Part shown: positions 9,830-20,253 of the stretch, piece by piece
How positions within the stretch are numbered: position 1 is the first letter of the stretch
Layout of the letters: every line of letters starts with the position of its first letter
Assembly (NCBI RefSeq): GCF_037126465.1
Contig: NC_088201.1
Span: 225,934,016 to 225,998,015, forward strand
Direction of reading: 5' to 3'
Source of the DNA: Ornithodoros turicata
Taxonomy: Eukaryota > Arthropoda > Arachnida > Ixodida > Argasidae
DNA length: 64,000 nt
Position numbers and translations under genes: made by a program
The notes under the pieces: generated by a model
Told to the model about the DNA's origin: nothing
Seen by the model: only the letters and a program-made list of their open reading frames with translations
Databases searched by the model: none

Positions 9830-10870
9830 TAGCGTGGACCAGTCGGGGCCAGCCATCGGTAGGCATCGCTATGAAGAGCCAATCAGTAGGCTTAGCGTGG
9901 TTCGGCTTAGAATGGATCAATCAGCACGAAGTGTGTGTGTGGAGCCAGTAAAGAGTTGTGTCACAAGGTAAGTTGCGCGGACCAATCAGGGGCAAGTCAT
10001 CGGTGTGAAGACCCAATCAGCAGGCTTAGCGTGGTTCAGCTTAAAAGTCAGTAGGCTTAGAATGGGCCAATCACCGCGAAGTGGTTGGAGCCAGTAAGTA
10101 AGAGTTGCGCCCTCAGTGGAACGAGGGGCCAATTGGTAGCGGCCAATCAGAGCGCTGGGAGAGTGCTCAGCAGGCTTAGGGCGGACCGGCTTAGAAGTCA
10201 GCAGGCTTAGAATCAGCATGAAGTGGGCGCACGCCACAAGGTAAGTTTGAACATCAGAGATAAAGCCGCAGCGTGGCCGCTGCCGCCTGGGCCGCGCCTG
10301 GACAGTAGGCCACCCGCTAGCCCGGGGCACGGGTAAGTTTGAACATCCGACATAGGGCCGCGACGGGGTCGCTGCCGTCTGGCGGGCGCCGGTGAAGGCT
10401 ATGTTCAGCGGGCCAGTCGGCGGCCAATCAGAGGGGGCTGGGAGAGTGATCAGTAGGCTTAGAATGGACCAATCAGCGGTCGCGGCGGCCAATCAGCGTG
10501 AAGCAGGGGGGCGGAGTCAAGTAATTAACATAAAAGGGGCAGAGCTATGGTGAACCAATCAACGCGATCAGTAGGTTTAGTGCGGTGGCCAATCAACGTG
10601 AAGTGGGGGGCGGAGCCAAGTAATTAGCATAAAGGGATGGAGCTACGGTAAACCAATCAATGCTCAGTAGGCTTAGCATGAGCCAATCAGCGTGAAGTGG
10701 GGGCGGAGCTGAGCCGACTAATTAGCGTGAAGGAGCTATGGTCAACGAATCAGTGGGGAGGCGCGGTGACCAATCAACGTGAAGTGGGCGGAGCTAATGG
10801 CGACCAATCAGATGGCTTGTGCGTGGATTACAAGTGGATTGTGTTGGCTTAGAATCGGCCATCTTGGATT
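9830..10870 (+). repeat. CCAATCA-motif array (irregular minisatellite)
   Basis: Over about 1 kb I count roughly fourteen exact CCAATCA words, for example near 9878, 9981, 10011, 10066, 10142, 10430, 10469, 10489, 10543, 10585, 10652, 10681, 10769 and 10802. They sit in irregular units that also contain GTAGGCTTAG and GTGAAGTGGGGGCGGAGC, so each unit joins a CCAAT box and a GC box. The part up to 10307 is mirrored at the left end of the window; 10308-10870 is seen once. CCAAT is the NF-Y site, but any regulatory role is inference. Confidence 0.75.
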
Positions 10871-11380
10871 AGAAAAAGGATGCCGTTGTACGTAACGTTT
10901 CTTATGCCGCTCGAATATTATGCAGTCTATCTCTATACTACTTACAGTTATAAATACCTTGAAAAAGTATCCGAGTACGGGTGGAGTTACTTTTTGCAAT
11001 TCTGTACGCAGACCATATCTTTCGTCTCTGGCTCATAATAGGTGTCACTCTAGAGCCACAGAGACGTCCCTTCTTCAGTATTCGTACGTAATTGCAGGCA
11101 AAACATTGAAAGGAACGCCTAAACTGGGGTGTAACCGAGAAAGGGACAGGTGGGACGCTTAGAAAAGTCGTCTTCGGCTCACAGCGGAGGCATTTCAGCT
11201 CAAGATTCCCGTTCTCCTTCGTTCTAACCCCTTACTTTTATTATATCGCTAAAGAGACCGCCACGTTTGCGCACCCTCATGGTCATAGTCACTTGGTGGT
11301 GGTAACAGGAAGCTACAAAATGCTAGCAGTCGGCAACGGCGTGACTAAAATAAAAGGTCTTTCGGCAAAGACCGAGCAGT
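10871..11380. other. Unassigned, AT-moderate stretch
   Basis: I see no supported gene here. A stretch near 10960-10990 (TTGAAAAAGTATCCGAGTACGGG) resembles simple diverged repeats common in tick DNA. Confidence 0.3.
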
Positions 11381-11386
11381 ACTTAC

Positions 11387-11462
11387 GCCTTTTTCTTCAC
11401 AGGGCTTGCCATCGAAAGCCATATTGTTATGAAATGAAACTTGCTTCTGGTTATCCGAAACA
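11387..11462 (-). CDS. Candidate internal host exon
   Basis: On the minus strand a 76-base segment is bounded by a 3' splice-like CTGCTGCAG and a consensus donor GTAAGT at 11386-11381. One frame reads VSDNQKQVSFHNNMAFDGKP and CEEKG. A second frame is also open, so coding is not proved. It is included because the donor is a perfect match and neighbouring DNA shows other host-like exons. Confidence 0.25.
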
Positions 11463-11597
11463 CTGCAGCAGTCGAAGATGCACGGTTCCTTTCTTGAATG
11501 GTTACATTTTTTAGCTCGGGACTCTCGTATACCCATTGCGTTGTTTCTCGCTATAACGGAATATATTGGAAAATAAAACATTTCACATGCCCATTTT

Positions 11598-11790
11598 TCC
11601 CAAGCAGCACAAAGGACCGGGGCGAAGCCGGTCCAGCATCGGGAAAGAATCCTACAAAGTCGGGGGCATGCCTCCAGCCGATACCAGTCCTTCCTCCAGT
11701 TTGCAACACCGGCATGATTAAGGACCGACATCGGCAGCAAGTATTCGGTCCCAGCAGGTCTCCGACGGATCACCGATAATGCTGGCAGGG
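11598..11790 (+). repeat. Dispersed repeat beginning CCCAAGCAGCACAAAGGACC
   Basis: The first 20 bases recur inverted at 15722-15741, and a later word, CATCGGGAAAGAATCCT, recurs near 15510-15530. Two copies of one repeat family therefore flank this part of the window in opposite orientation. No coding sequence or class is recognised. Confidence 0.5.
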
Positions 11791-11954
11791 GCTCCCCCAT
11801 GCATATTTTAGCATTAATATGCTTATTTTTAAGAATTACAATAATTTGGAGTGTAAACAGTGTGTGTAGAGCCCAACATTTTGTTTTCGAAGAGGAAATA
11901 GACTGACATAACACTTGTAGCACCTCAATAGACTAAACGACGAGTGGTGCATAC

Positions 11955-12560
11955 TAAGCAGTCTGCCTGCATCACCCAATGCATGCCAATTGTGTCTGAA
12001 ATGAAAAACAAAAAAGAGGGGTATACAGAAATATGCACCCTGTCCGCATAACTATACTGTCATTGGCAATGTAGCCTAAAAAGAAAAGGGTGGAAAGGGT
12101 CTACCGTAATATCCAGCCTGCCTGCATGACCACTGGCCCTTCAATGGTGTCTCAAATGGAGGGAAAACGTACACAGTAAGAGGTAGCCTCTCAAAGGAAA
12201 CAAAGGTATGCAGTAGTAGGCAGTCTGCCAAACCACTTGTACTTCGGTAGTGGCCCAGGAAGAAATGAACGGCTTGTAGCATTAATATTAGACGTAACAG
12301 TAAAATTGCTGCATGGGGGCAAATGGTATAAAGTAATGTGCAGCCAGCCTGCGTAACCACTGGCATGTCAACGGTGTCTCAAAAGAAAGAAAAAGTATAC
12401 AGCAAGAGGCGGTCTGCCTGCACAAGTGGTGGTGTCTCAAAGAAAACGAAGTTATGCAGTAATAGGCAGTCTGTCTATCTGCTCACGCTTAAGTACTGCC
12501 CAGACACAAAAAAGAATGGCATGTAACATTAGACGTAAGGGAACAATTGCTGCATGTCAG
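11955..12560. repeat. Diverged tandem repeat, unit about 230 bp
   Basis: The words CAGCCTGCCTGCATGACCACTGG and CAGCCAGCCTGCGTAACCACTGGC (12116 and 12341), TATGCAGTAGTAGGCAGTCTG and TATGCAGTAATAGGCAGTCTG (12209 and 12454), and TTGCTGCATG (12307 and 12547) recur at the same offset. A more decayed unit precedes them at 11955-12060. I see no coding sequence. Confidence 0.65.
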
Positions 12561-12925
12561 CACAAAATAGTCTGTGCATAGTATGTGGAATGAGCTTTAT
12601 CAAAAATGGTAAAATGCACAGCGCAGGGATTATGAAACTCAAGAGTTACCAAGAGAAATTTTAAATTATGAAAAAAATGACAAAGCCAACGACTGGGAGA
12701 AATGCAAGTCCAGGAAAGAGAAAATAGTTCACATCCAGCGCCTTTGGTGCAAATGACTAGCAATTACTACAACGAAAACTGTAAAAAATGACAGCTGACT
12801 GGGACTAGAGCTGACAGTCAATGGTGTGCACATATTCAGCGTTCCTTCACAAAAACGTCAATAAGCAAAAAAAAAACATCGTCCAGGAGAAGCATCCCTA
12901 TTGAAAAAAAAAAAGCGATATCAGG

Positions 12926-13150
12926 TCTGATGTGATTTGGGACACTGTCTTGGTGCTAACACCAGCTGATGTTAACATCAGAGCTGCTCTGATGCTGATG
13001 TTAGCATCAAGAGAGTGTCCCAAATCACATCAGATCTGATGTTAACATCACAGCTGCCCTGATGATGATGTTAACATCAGAGCTGCCCTGGCTGATGCTA
13101 ACATCAGAGCTGTCTTGATGCTGATGTTGACATGAGAGCTGCATTGATGC
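12926..13150. repeat. Palindromic ATGTTAACAT tandem repeat with foldback head
   Basis: The stretch has repeated units of about 45 bp built on GATGTTAACATC followed by AGAGCTGCCCTGATG. The left part also folds: TCTGATGTGATTTGGGACACT near 12926 pairs with the reverse complement ending near 13033. Each unit is itself palindromic, so the array can form nested hairpins. Confidence 0.65.
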
Positions 13151-13472
13151 TGGTTATGGCAATCTTGAAAATGCTGCAGTCTTGGTTTACTGAAATGCTC
13201 TGCAAAGAAAGCCCCTTATGCCTGCGGTATATGAGTACCGACAAGAACCCTCACGAAACAGGAGATAGCAGCAACAAATCACTTCACCACAACAATTCAC
13301 CACTCCAGAGTACGTACCTTTTAACGCATATCCATTTATCATCAACATACCTGAGCGTTGAACTCACGGGGGCGCAAAAATTGGTAATGATCGAACGGTG
13401 AACAACAACGCAAAAGAGCACACCTAGGTCCTCATTTCCGGTCCAACTTGTCCTTCTTCCGAAAAAGCACTT

Positions 13473-13707
13473 CTAAGCGTTGTCATGTCGAGCAAGAGAC
13501 TCCACCGCATTTGAACACGGTGCTTGAATTTCTCTTGCTGGAGGCCGCTGCATCATACACGCTGAACCTGCAAGAAATATCGTTCCAGAAAATACGATGG
13601 CAGGACACGTATATGTAGAGCAGTGTAGAGACATATGACATACCGTCTGCACAAAGCATACAGTCGACTTCACTTGGCGTTCTATCTCCCTGTCGTTGTG
13701 CAGATAC
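13473..13707 (-). CDS. Candidate two-exon 3' end of a host gene
   Basis: On the minus strand, exon 13707-13644 follows a good acceptor (CTATTTGCAG) and ends at a GTATGT donor. The next exon starts at 13567 after TTTCTTGCAG. The 76-base intron keeps one frame open across both exons, reading SAQRQGDRTPSEVDCMLCADG and later QRPPAREIQAPCSNAVE, to TAG at 13475-13473. I do not recognise the product. The splice signals are good but the total is only about 50 residues. Confidence 0.35.
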
Positions 13708-13740
13708 CTGCAAATAGAGTAAAACGGACAATGAGAATGC

Positions 13741-13958
13741 ATGGCGCAGTTGAACATATTACTTCACAGTTATATTAATTACACACCTGAAACGGCAAGA
13801 ATCCTGAAGGCGAAGAACGATTTGGCTTCACATGCAAGGCAGCGTCTTCACTCTTTGACATCTCAAACGAGACCGACTGGTCTACTCGCGGTTAGAAGAA
13901 ATGCTCCCACTTACAGACAGTTGCAATATCAGACGGGTTGCAAGAACGACAGCATCAG
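13741..13958 (+). CDS. Candidate first coding exon of a host gene
   Basis: An ATG opens a frame that reads MAQLNILLHSYINYTPETAR and on to a consensus donor (ATCAG followed by GTGAGA at 13959). The composition is protein-like, with no signal peptide. It lies 33 bases from the minus-strand candidate exons, so at most one of the two predictions may be right, unless two genes start back to back. No downstream exon could be assigned; a GC-rich stretch follows. Confidence 0.3.
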
Positions 13959-14619
13959 GTGAGAACAACAACACAAAGCGTCTAAAATGCTTTAGACTTG
14001 CTGGAACGCTCGCAATTACGCGAACTACACGCGGCGACGAGAAACGACCGTTACAGCAGCCAAAGCGAACCCAACAAGAACAGCGCATGCGCGACAGGCA
14101 GCGCTGGCTGGTGGCATGGAAGACCAGCGACGACGCGCGGGCGAGTGCGGGGTGCGGGGTGCGGGTGAGCCTGAATTGAAATGGGCATGGAGCCAACATC
14201 TCCGCGCAATGGCTTGGCGGACGAAATATGACGACGGGTAGAATCATACTACCTCTTGAGATTGTGGCCGTTCCAGGATCTTTCGAGAAATGCTGCTGTT
14301 TTCGTAAGAATCACTGAATGTTGTGTTTGAAGCAAAATTGCAACATGAGATTGGCCAAAGCTAAGGTATCAGTTAGTTATGATTGTGAATAGATCGGCAG
14401 TGCAATCTGACAGCGAGAGATCCATAGAATCAAAAACAACAATAACAAAACACTCACTGTTTTGCCGACCCTTTCTCTAGTGTTCTTTCTTTCTTTCTTT
14501 TTTTTTTGTGATAATGAAGGAAAGCAAGTTTAAATGCTACATTTTTCTTGACTCTGTGCGATGGTGTACATCACAGGTTCCTTATGTGCCATGAATCTAC
14601 TTAAAAGCTGCTGATGGTG

Positions 14620-14893
14620 TCAGCGCATCACACTTATAACAGTGACCAGAATGCGCCAGGGGTACATTTGAGGCACTCTGGCCACGTTGACCACAAAACG
14701 GCGTTCCATACTCCCTCTGAACCAAACTTTGCAAAATTTGTATCTCAGAAACATTAACAACATACACGCCGGCCATTTGCACCCAGCAATGACAACCAAA
14801 ACAAAGATGATGGCGATGGCAGTCGCGGTAGCCCAAATACAGAGAGCTCCAGCGTAGTCTTTGCGGGTTTCGGTGCAGCGGTTTTCGTACGAT
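14620..14893 (-). CDS. Candidate exon with a transmembrane segment
   Basis: One minus-strand frame is open for about 90 codons and contains a cysteine-bearing lead (ENRCTETRKDYAG), then a strongly hydrophobic helix (ATAIAIIFVLVVIAG) and a basic tail with MLLMFLRYKF. That is the layout of a type I membrane protein. A second frame is also open here, and a TGA closes the lead without a clear acceptor, so support is weak. Confidence 0.2.
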
Positions 14894-15198
14894 CAGTTCG
14901 ACTTGCTAAAGCTCTCTTCGTTTCGTTTCACGTGAGTTTTTTGTTTCGGGGGATTCGGTCGTTTCGTTCGGGCGTGGCCGACTCTTCCCGAGTATCTTGT
15001 ACTTGCCTGCTTTGCAGTGAGGCTCCATTAATACTTCTATTCAGGGTGCTGCGTGTACGTGTTTTCTGTCATACAGCACATACAACACACAAAACACAAC
15101 ACAACACAACACATGAAGTGAACTGCAGCCCAATGTTTGAAAGAGTTACCTCATACCAGACAGCCAAATTCCTTCCTGAAGGGATGCTTCACTGTGTC

Positions 15199-15407
15199 GT
15201 ACAGCTTGGGACAAAAGTATCTGAAACACGGGTGTTTTGTATTTCACTTCTCCACGCCTCCCCTGCGGCCGAAGGGGAACACTTGTTGAACAGAATCCTT
15301 GAGCAGATTTTTCCCAAGGATTCTGTTCAACAAGCATTCCCCAAAGGTGGCTGGGAGAAGTCCAATACAGAATACCCGTGTTTCAGAAACTTTGTCTCAA
15401 GCTGTAC
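15199..15407. mobile_element. Foldback MITE, about 100-bp inverted arms
   Basis: Two arms of about 100 bp, starting GTACAGCTTGGGACAAA, face each other around a short loop near 15305. Mismatches and small indels show decay. TA dinucleotides at both ends (TA then CAGCTT; AAGCTG then TA) fit a mariner-type target site. Confidence 0.65.
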
Positions 15408-15481
15408 CATCCGATCACGTGTTACCGAATCTGCATAAACATCGGGAGACGAGCGGGAAGAAATACTTAGCCAGTACACCA

Positions 15482-15602
15482 CAGCAGATCGGGACGTTAA
15501 CGGGGATCCATCGGGAAAGAATCCTGGTCGGGACGCAAACGGGAATCTATCGGGAAATAATTCTGACCGGGACACGAACGGGGATCTATCGGGAAATAAT
15601 TT
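15482..15602 (+). repeat. Short tandem repeat, unit about 45-55 bp
   Basis: Three units share GGGACG or GGGACA, then AACGGG, ATCTATCGGGAAA and ATAATT. It forms part of the repeat family whose other end (TTTGTGCTGCTTGGG) lies at about 15727. Confidence 0.6.
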
Positions 15603-15745
15603 TATGTAGTTTCCCTCTCCCTCAATTCTTCCCCCTCACATAGTCGGAAGCAGTCGGGCTCGTGACGGCGATATCGGCCACCTCGAACCCATCATCCCCG
15701 TTACGTTCCCAGCCGAATCCTAGTCCTTTGTGCTGCTTGGGTTTT
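15603..15745 (-). repeat. Inverted copy of the CCCAAGCAGCACAAAGGA repeat
   Basis: The end at 15722-15741 is the reverse complement of the start of the repeat at 11598. Together with the tandem units at 15482-15602 it forms one diverged copy. Confidence 0.45.
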
Positions 15746-15764
15746 TTCTAAAATTTAACACAGT

Positions 15765-16655
15765 TCGAGGTAACTGGTTACTGTAATTAAGTTCCTTTTC
15801 TTTTTGGTAACTTGTAATTTAACTCGGTACTTTTGCGCCGTGGTAACTTTCAGAGGGACTCGTTCTTTTTTTTTTGTAACTTTGCCCAAGTAAATTAAGT
15901 TAAGTTCCCAGTTACTTTTAACTCGCTTTTCACTCACGTCCAAACATTTTCTTGCTTTCTCTCCGGTTCCTTCATGGGATATTTCTCTATCAAACGTGAT
16001 ATTCAATCAGTGACAGTATTTTATTTAGGAAGTAAGAACCGCTGCCGTTGAAATGAAGCTGAACCATTGTGCGCCCACAGAGGGGTAAGATGAAAAGCGT
16101 TCGAATAGACCTATACTAGAGAAGCGTCATCATGACATTGGTAGATAGACTGAAAGCGAAACAAAGCGGAAGGACGGCTGGGTTCCACGAACGGACACTT
16201 GTTCGCTGTCTCCCATTGAAAGAAAAGTAGGACCGAGGGTCGCGTCCATTCAAGGGATCATGTTGTAATCCCCTCCAGACCGTGGCTTTCGGGCGCGACC
16301 TTGTTCACCTCTAACTTCGAGCGTAGTTCAGTTCTACCAAATTTTGGCGCTGTCGAACACTATGACGTTATGTATTTACAAACAGGGAGAGGTCTATTGT
16401 TGGGCATAAAGGAAAACAATCTAAGCGTCTTGCACTCCTGCGCGCGCAACTCAAGGTCTAACTCAACTCCTCACGCGCGCTGCACCTGCGTAATGCTATT
16501 TTGTGTCCGAAGTAACTTGGAATAACTCGTTCTTTTTTTAAGTAACTCAGTAACTGCGTGTTATATTTCATGCTGAAGAACTTCGTTATTAACTTCGTTA
16601 CATTTTGCACGCGGTAACTTAACTTGTAACGAGTTCTTTTTGACGGGTAACTTCT
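15765..16655. repeat. GTAAC/GTTAC-rich element
   Basis: Dense GTAAC, TAACTT and AACTCG words occur at 15765-15930 and again at 16505-16650, around about 550 bp of unrelated DNA. This resembles the complete hAT-type element at 63087-63884, whose subterminal parts are also made of GTAAC words, but clear termini and target duplications are not visible here. Confidence 0.45.
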
Positions 16656-16659
16656 CAAT

Positions 16660-17960
16660 TTATGCAATTTAACAATGCAGAATGACACCACACGGCAAAC
16701 AAACACACTCCACGTTTTTGTTTCTCTCTGAAATCTTATCTCCAAGAAGCAGAGATTCTAAAAATTGGCTCTCGCACTACTGAACTATTACGCCTTACGA
16801 ATCACACGGTTGAACGCATTCTCTCGCGGAGAGACTGACAAGAGAACATGCTGATGTTCTCGGCTTCCAACCCGTTCGTCCAATGAGGCTGGTCAACTTC
16901 AATTCGGGAACGAATATTTTGCTACGTCTAATACATCATACGTACACACTACAATACGTATAAAAGGACACAGACAAAAGTCCGAAGAAGATCTAAAGAT
17001 CGTAACTAAACAAACATATGTTACACCGTCGTATGTTAAAGGGCTTGTCAATCCATTAGACGAAGTACTACGAAAACAAATCCTAAAGCACGGTCAAAAC
17101 CAGTGCAAACTTAGGACGCCTAACTATAAGATCCTGAGGATGGAGCACGTTTAAATTATGAGCAAGATATGTTCTTCCGTCTTTTCTTTTCTTTCTTTTT
17201 CCTGTCCAAACCTAACCCAACCACGCAAAATTTAATGACGTGTACGCGGAAAGGTTGGGTGGCATCCCTGCATGATAGGCAAGCCGGAGCGACTGGCAAG
17301 ACACATAAACAACACAAGACGCAGGCTCAAATAGCCTCCGTGTTGAGTTGTCATTTGCATGTTGTTTTTGTTGTTGTTTTGTTTGCGTGTTTTGCCAAAT
17401 GTTCAGGCTTTCCCATCATGAGGTTTACCCACCATCTGGCCCGCATCTACGTATACGCAAGGGAATCCCTCATGCTCTCACGTCGTCCGTCGAGAAACAG
17501 CTGCCCATATTTTTATTGTGGCTCCCCTCTCGGTGTCGCTTATTATACTTTTCAAGTCCGTATAGTGTAAGAATATCGAGGAAAGATGCTTGTTTTTCTC
17601 AAGTGTCTTAACTGATAATATAGCCATCACTGAAGAAACTTCCGTCTCAAGCTCGGACGTAAGAGGGACGAAAGCCCACGCCACTCCCATTTGTTTTCTC
17701 AAACCATGTGATCACTTCCACTGTCTCCTCAGTGGTGGAGAGGCCTGATGTGACGTCACCTCGTGATGGGTTTCAGTAGTCGCGCTCGATGCGTTAATTG
17801 AGTGCCCTGCGTTAATTCTTCAAATACACGATCACGGCACTGGAAGTCATCGTCTGTCACCCTTATGACGTATTATTGGAAAGAAGTGGAATGACGCTAT
17901 ATGAACCTATACAGCGTTTCTTCCTCGTGTACGTTACTATAAAACGTCATTATTCCATAA
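16660..17960. other. No supported gene
   Basis: The stretch includes a TATA-like TATAAAAGG at about 16960 and a 133-codon open frame at 17169-17570 with low-complexity hydrophobic runs that I do not believe. I see nothing else. Confidence 0.3.
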
Positions 17961-17979
17961 GGATTCATCTGTGTAATGG

Positions 17980-18218
17980 TTAACCCACACTGCAGAGACC
18001 CCTGTCTCGTGGTTCCTTCCTCAAATCTCCAACTTTCTTGCAGTACTCCTCTTCCTTTGCAATCTCGCCTGGCAGGACGCAGTAGAAGTTCGATGAGACT
18101 AAGCTGTTGTACTTTTTGCGCAAAACATTCTCTTGCCTGGCTACTATTCTTTCGTTTGAGCCCTCTTCAGTTGCCGAAAAAGTCGACACATATTTTAGGC
18201 TTCAGAACACAAAGTTTA
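17980..18218 (-). CDS. Candidate last coding exon of a host gene
   Basis: The minus-strand frame reads TFSATEEGSNERIVARQENV, then KKYNSLVSSNFYCVLPGEI and a charged tail ending GLCSVG and TAA. It is preceded by a pyrimidine-rich tract and AG (TTGTGTTCTGAAG), so a 3' splice site near 18205 is possible. Composition is protein-like and richer in charged residues than chance frames nearby. I do not recognise it. Confidence 0.35.
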
Positions 18219-18237
18219 AATACAATAAAAACACTAA

Positions 18238-18515
18238 CTGTGCTGAATGTTCGAAGTCCCTGAAGAGGTGAGTTCGAGCCCTACAGCTGGCTAAGCTCTG
18301 CAGTGACTTCCTTCGTGCATCATTAATTTCTTTGGCATTTGAGGCTTTGAACGTATTTGGATTTTCTAGATGTGTTCCAGCCTCAGAACACCAATTGTCT
18401 CAAGTAATTGTGCGTTGTAAGTGTCGACAATTTCACTGGAAAGTGGTGAAGGGTTCTGAATTCATCGTTGTGTTGCGAGCATTACACGAGCAGATTCATA
18501 CGGGGCCAAGCTGTC
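18238..18515 (+). pseudogene. Possible C2H2 zinc-finger remains
   Basis: One segment reads NCAECSKSLKR directly before a GTGAGT donor at 18269. About 200 bases on, another reads ALHEQIHTGPS. Together these resemble the Cys half and the His half with the HTG linker of a C2H2 finger. The phases do not join across the obvious donor and any AG nearby, so this is at best a decayed copy. Confidence 0.2.
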
Positions 18516-19299
18516 TGCCTGAACGAAAGGGGCATTTGCCATAGAGTGGCAACCTTTCATGGCCCAAGTTTGCAGTACCGACTACCTTTCCACGAATAGT
18601 CGCTCTTAACCTATAACTAAAATATTTCGCAAAAGCGGTGAACAGGAACAAAAACTCTACCTCCATGATATGATACAGAGGTTTTCAAGTATTACGAATA
18701 TGAACTGATTATATTTTTCGAGGTATGCCCCATTTGTACGAAAAAAAGAAGTGATATGACCACGCAGGTGATAGCGAATCCGAGCTGAGGGAACGATATC
18801 AACCACGTGAGAGTAACAAACAGTTTGGGAGCTGGTAGTTGCCACCTAAGGGATGACGATGAAGCGATACCAGTGGTAGCGCGCGAAGGCTACATGATTT
18901 ACGCCTGTGTGACGTTTTGTTTCGGCAACATCAACTGATCAAGGCCGTGCATTACGTGTCCACCTCCACTCATAGCTGCTGTTATCATAAACATGGTAAC
19001 TACAGCTATCTGTGAAGTATATTCCGCAGTACAAAGAACACGCGCAACACTCACCTGAGAAAGTTTCTAATGCTATTCATAGCGCAGTTCGAGGGATAGA
19101 ACGGGTGACTCCGACCTCCCAGTCCTGAAAAATATGGTGTACACGATGTCGGTGCACCCAGCCTGAGATTAAGGGGAGAAAAATATTAATTTAAATACAG
19201 CTTTACATCGTAAATGCTCAAAAATAAATGGGCTGAGAAAAGCTCAACATTGGTAGTTTTGAAACGTTTACGTATATGCTACCACTTTCGAGCCATGCA

Positions 19300-19445
19300 G
19301 ATACTACCAGTGTGTCGGACCGAACCCGAAACGAAAATCGTACCCGAACCGTTAACTTTGCCGGAATCTAACCGGAAACCGAACCGCAATTTTTATGACA
19401 CTGTTGAATCCGAACCGGAACAGAACCGGAAAAAAATAATAGCGG
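19300..19445 (+). repeat. CCGAACCGG-type simple repeat
   Basis: Repeated CCGAACC, CCGGAACC and ACCGGAAA words are typical of subterminal repeats of some DNA transposons. No terminal inverted repeat or target duplication was found. Confidence 0.45.
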
Positions 19446-20110
19446 CAACGGGTTCGCAACAAAACGGTCCGGACGTAAAACAAGTAAGAACAAGAGTTCA
19501 AGTGCCTCACGATCCCCGAACGAGGACACATTGGTCTCCACATCGTGCATTTCGCAAATTTTCATCTAGCCGTTAAATGAGGACGTGAAGTAAGTATGCT
19601 TTCAGCGTCTTTTTTAACACGTTGAAGCGCAATTGTCCTCGCGAGGGCCTTGTGATTGTCCTTGAGTCCCTGTGAGTGCGGCTAGCGCCCCACGCACGCG
19701 CTGCGGCGTCTGCTCTTCAGAGAGGAGGTGCTAGGCGACGGACGAATGAAGCAAGAATGGTGTATAGGCCAGTTGTGTAGCCCTATAGGACGGATATGTG
19801 ACTGAGCAAGCGCCCAACATTTCCCTTTACACATGAGCAGTAAAAATTGAACGAGTCAGAAACATCAGAAGTGGAGCGAAGGAGCGTACGCAGAACGGTG
19901 CCTGCTTGATTGGTGAGGGTTTAAAAAGCAACTGTAGTTCCGCTTACTGATACTGCAATACAATAGTGCAATAGCCCAGAGCTACAGAAACGCCGATGGT
20001 CATAGACGAAGCTCATGTAATACAAATTGAACTACTGAGGACGAGGGTGACTGTACGTCAATATTTACGCGTTATAGCTCATCACCGCCGTCACCCATAG
20101 GTAGCAAAAC

Positions 20111-20116
20111 TTTATT
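20111..20116 (-). terminator. Poly(A) signal AATAAA
   Basis: The minus-strand hexamer lies 20 bases past the TAA of the candidate terminal exon. Confidence 0.45.
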
Positions 20117-20135
20117 AGCGCAAGCGGAGCAACCT

Positions 20136-20253
20136 TTACAAGATCATTGCAGAAGCAAAGCCTAAATTTTCCTCGTTTGGAGTAAAGCCAACAGTGTCTT
20201 CGTCTCCCCCGTGATCTCTCTCGCTTCCCTCAACCTCGCCCGCCTTTCCGGGA
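20136..20253 (-). CDS. Candidate terminal exon with close poly(A) signal
   Basis: After a pyrimidine-rich tract and AG (CTTTTTTTAACGTTGAG) the minus strand reads PGKAGEVEGSERDHGGDED, then TVGFTPNEENLGFASAMIL and TAA at 20138-20136. AATAAA (TTTATT at 20111-20116 on the plus strand) lies 20 bases after the stop. Acidic composition, acceptor and poly(A) signal agree. It lies about 730 bases downstream of the two-exon gene at 21425-20978 on the same strand and could be another gene or an alternative end. Confidence 0.45.

Larger units (their letters stand above)
5652..10307 (-). repeat. Right arm of giant inverted repeat IR1
   Basis: This is the inverted copy of 1-4776. It is the more complete arm, keeping about 475 bp (9210-9690), about 100 bp (6650-6750) and about 208 bp (6963-7170) that the left arm lacks or has replaced. 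Only the part that pairs with base 1 of the window can be proved, so the true repeat may extend further right into the CCAAT-rich array. Confidence 0.9.

Noticed and set aside
1..10307. IR1 as a missed-adapter read artefact
   Set aside because: Arms differ by independent large indels, substitutions and a Penelope insertion, which a fold-back read would not show.
11345..11923. 192-codon minus-strand frame
   Set aside because: It runs through a dispersed repeat and unrelated DNA. Only a 76-base part with a good donor was kept as a weak exon.
12926..13150. CRISPR-like array
   Set aside because: Units are adjacent and palindromic, without unique spacers, and the DNA is eukaryotic.
17169..17570. 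133-codon plus-strand frame
   Set aside because: Starts in a poly-Phe stretch and has low-complexity hydrophobic runs; a second overlapping frame is equally open.
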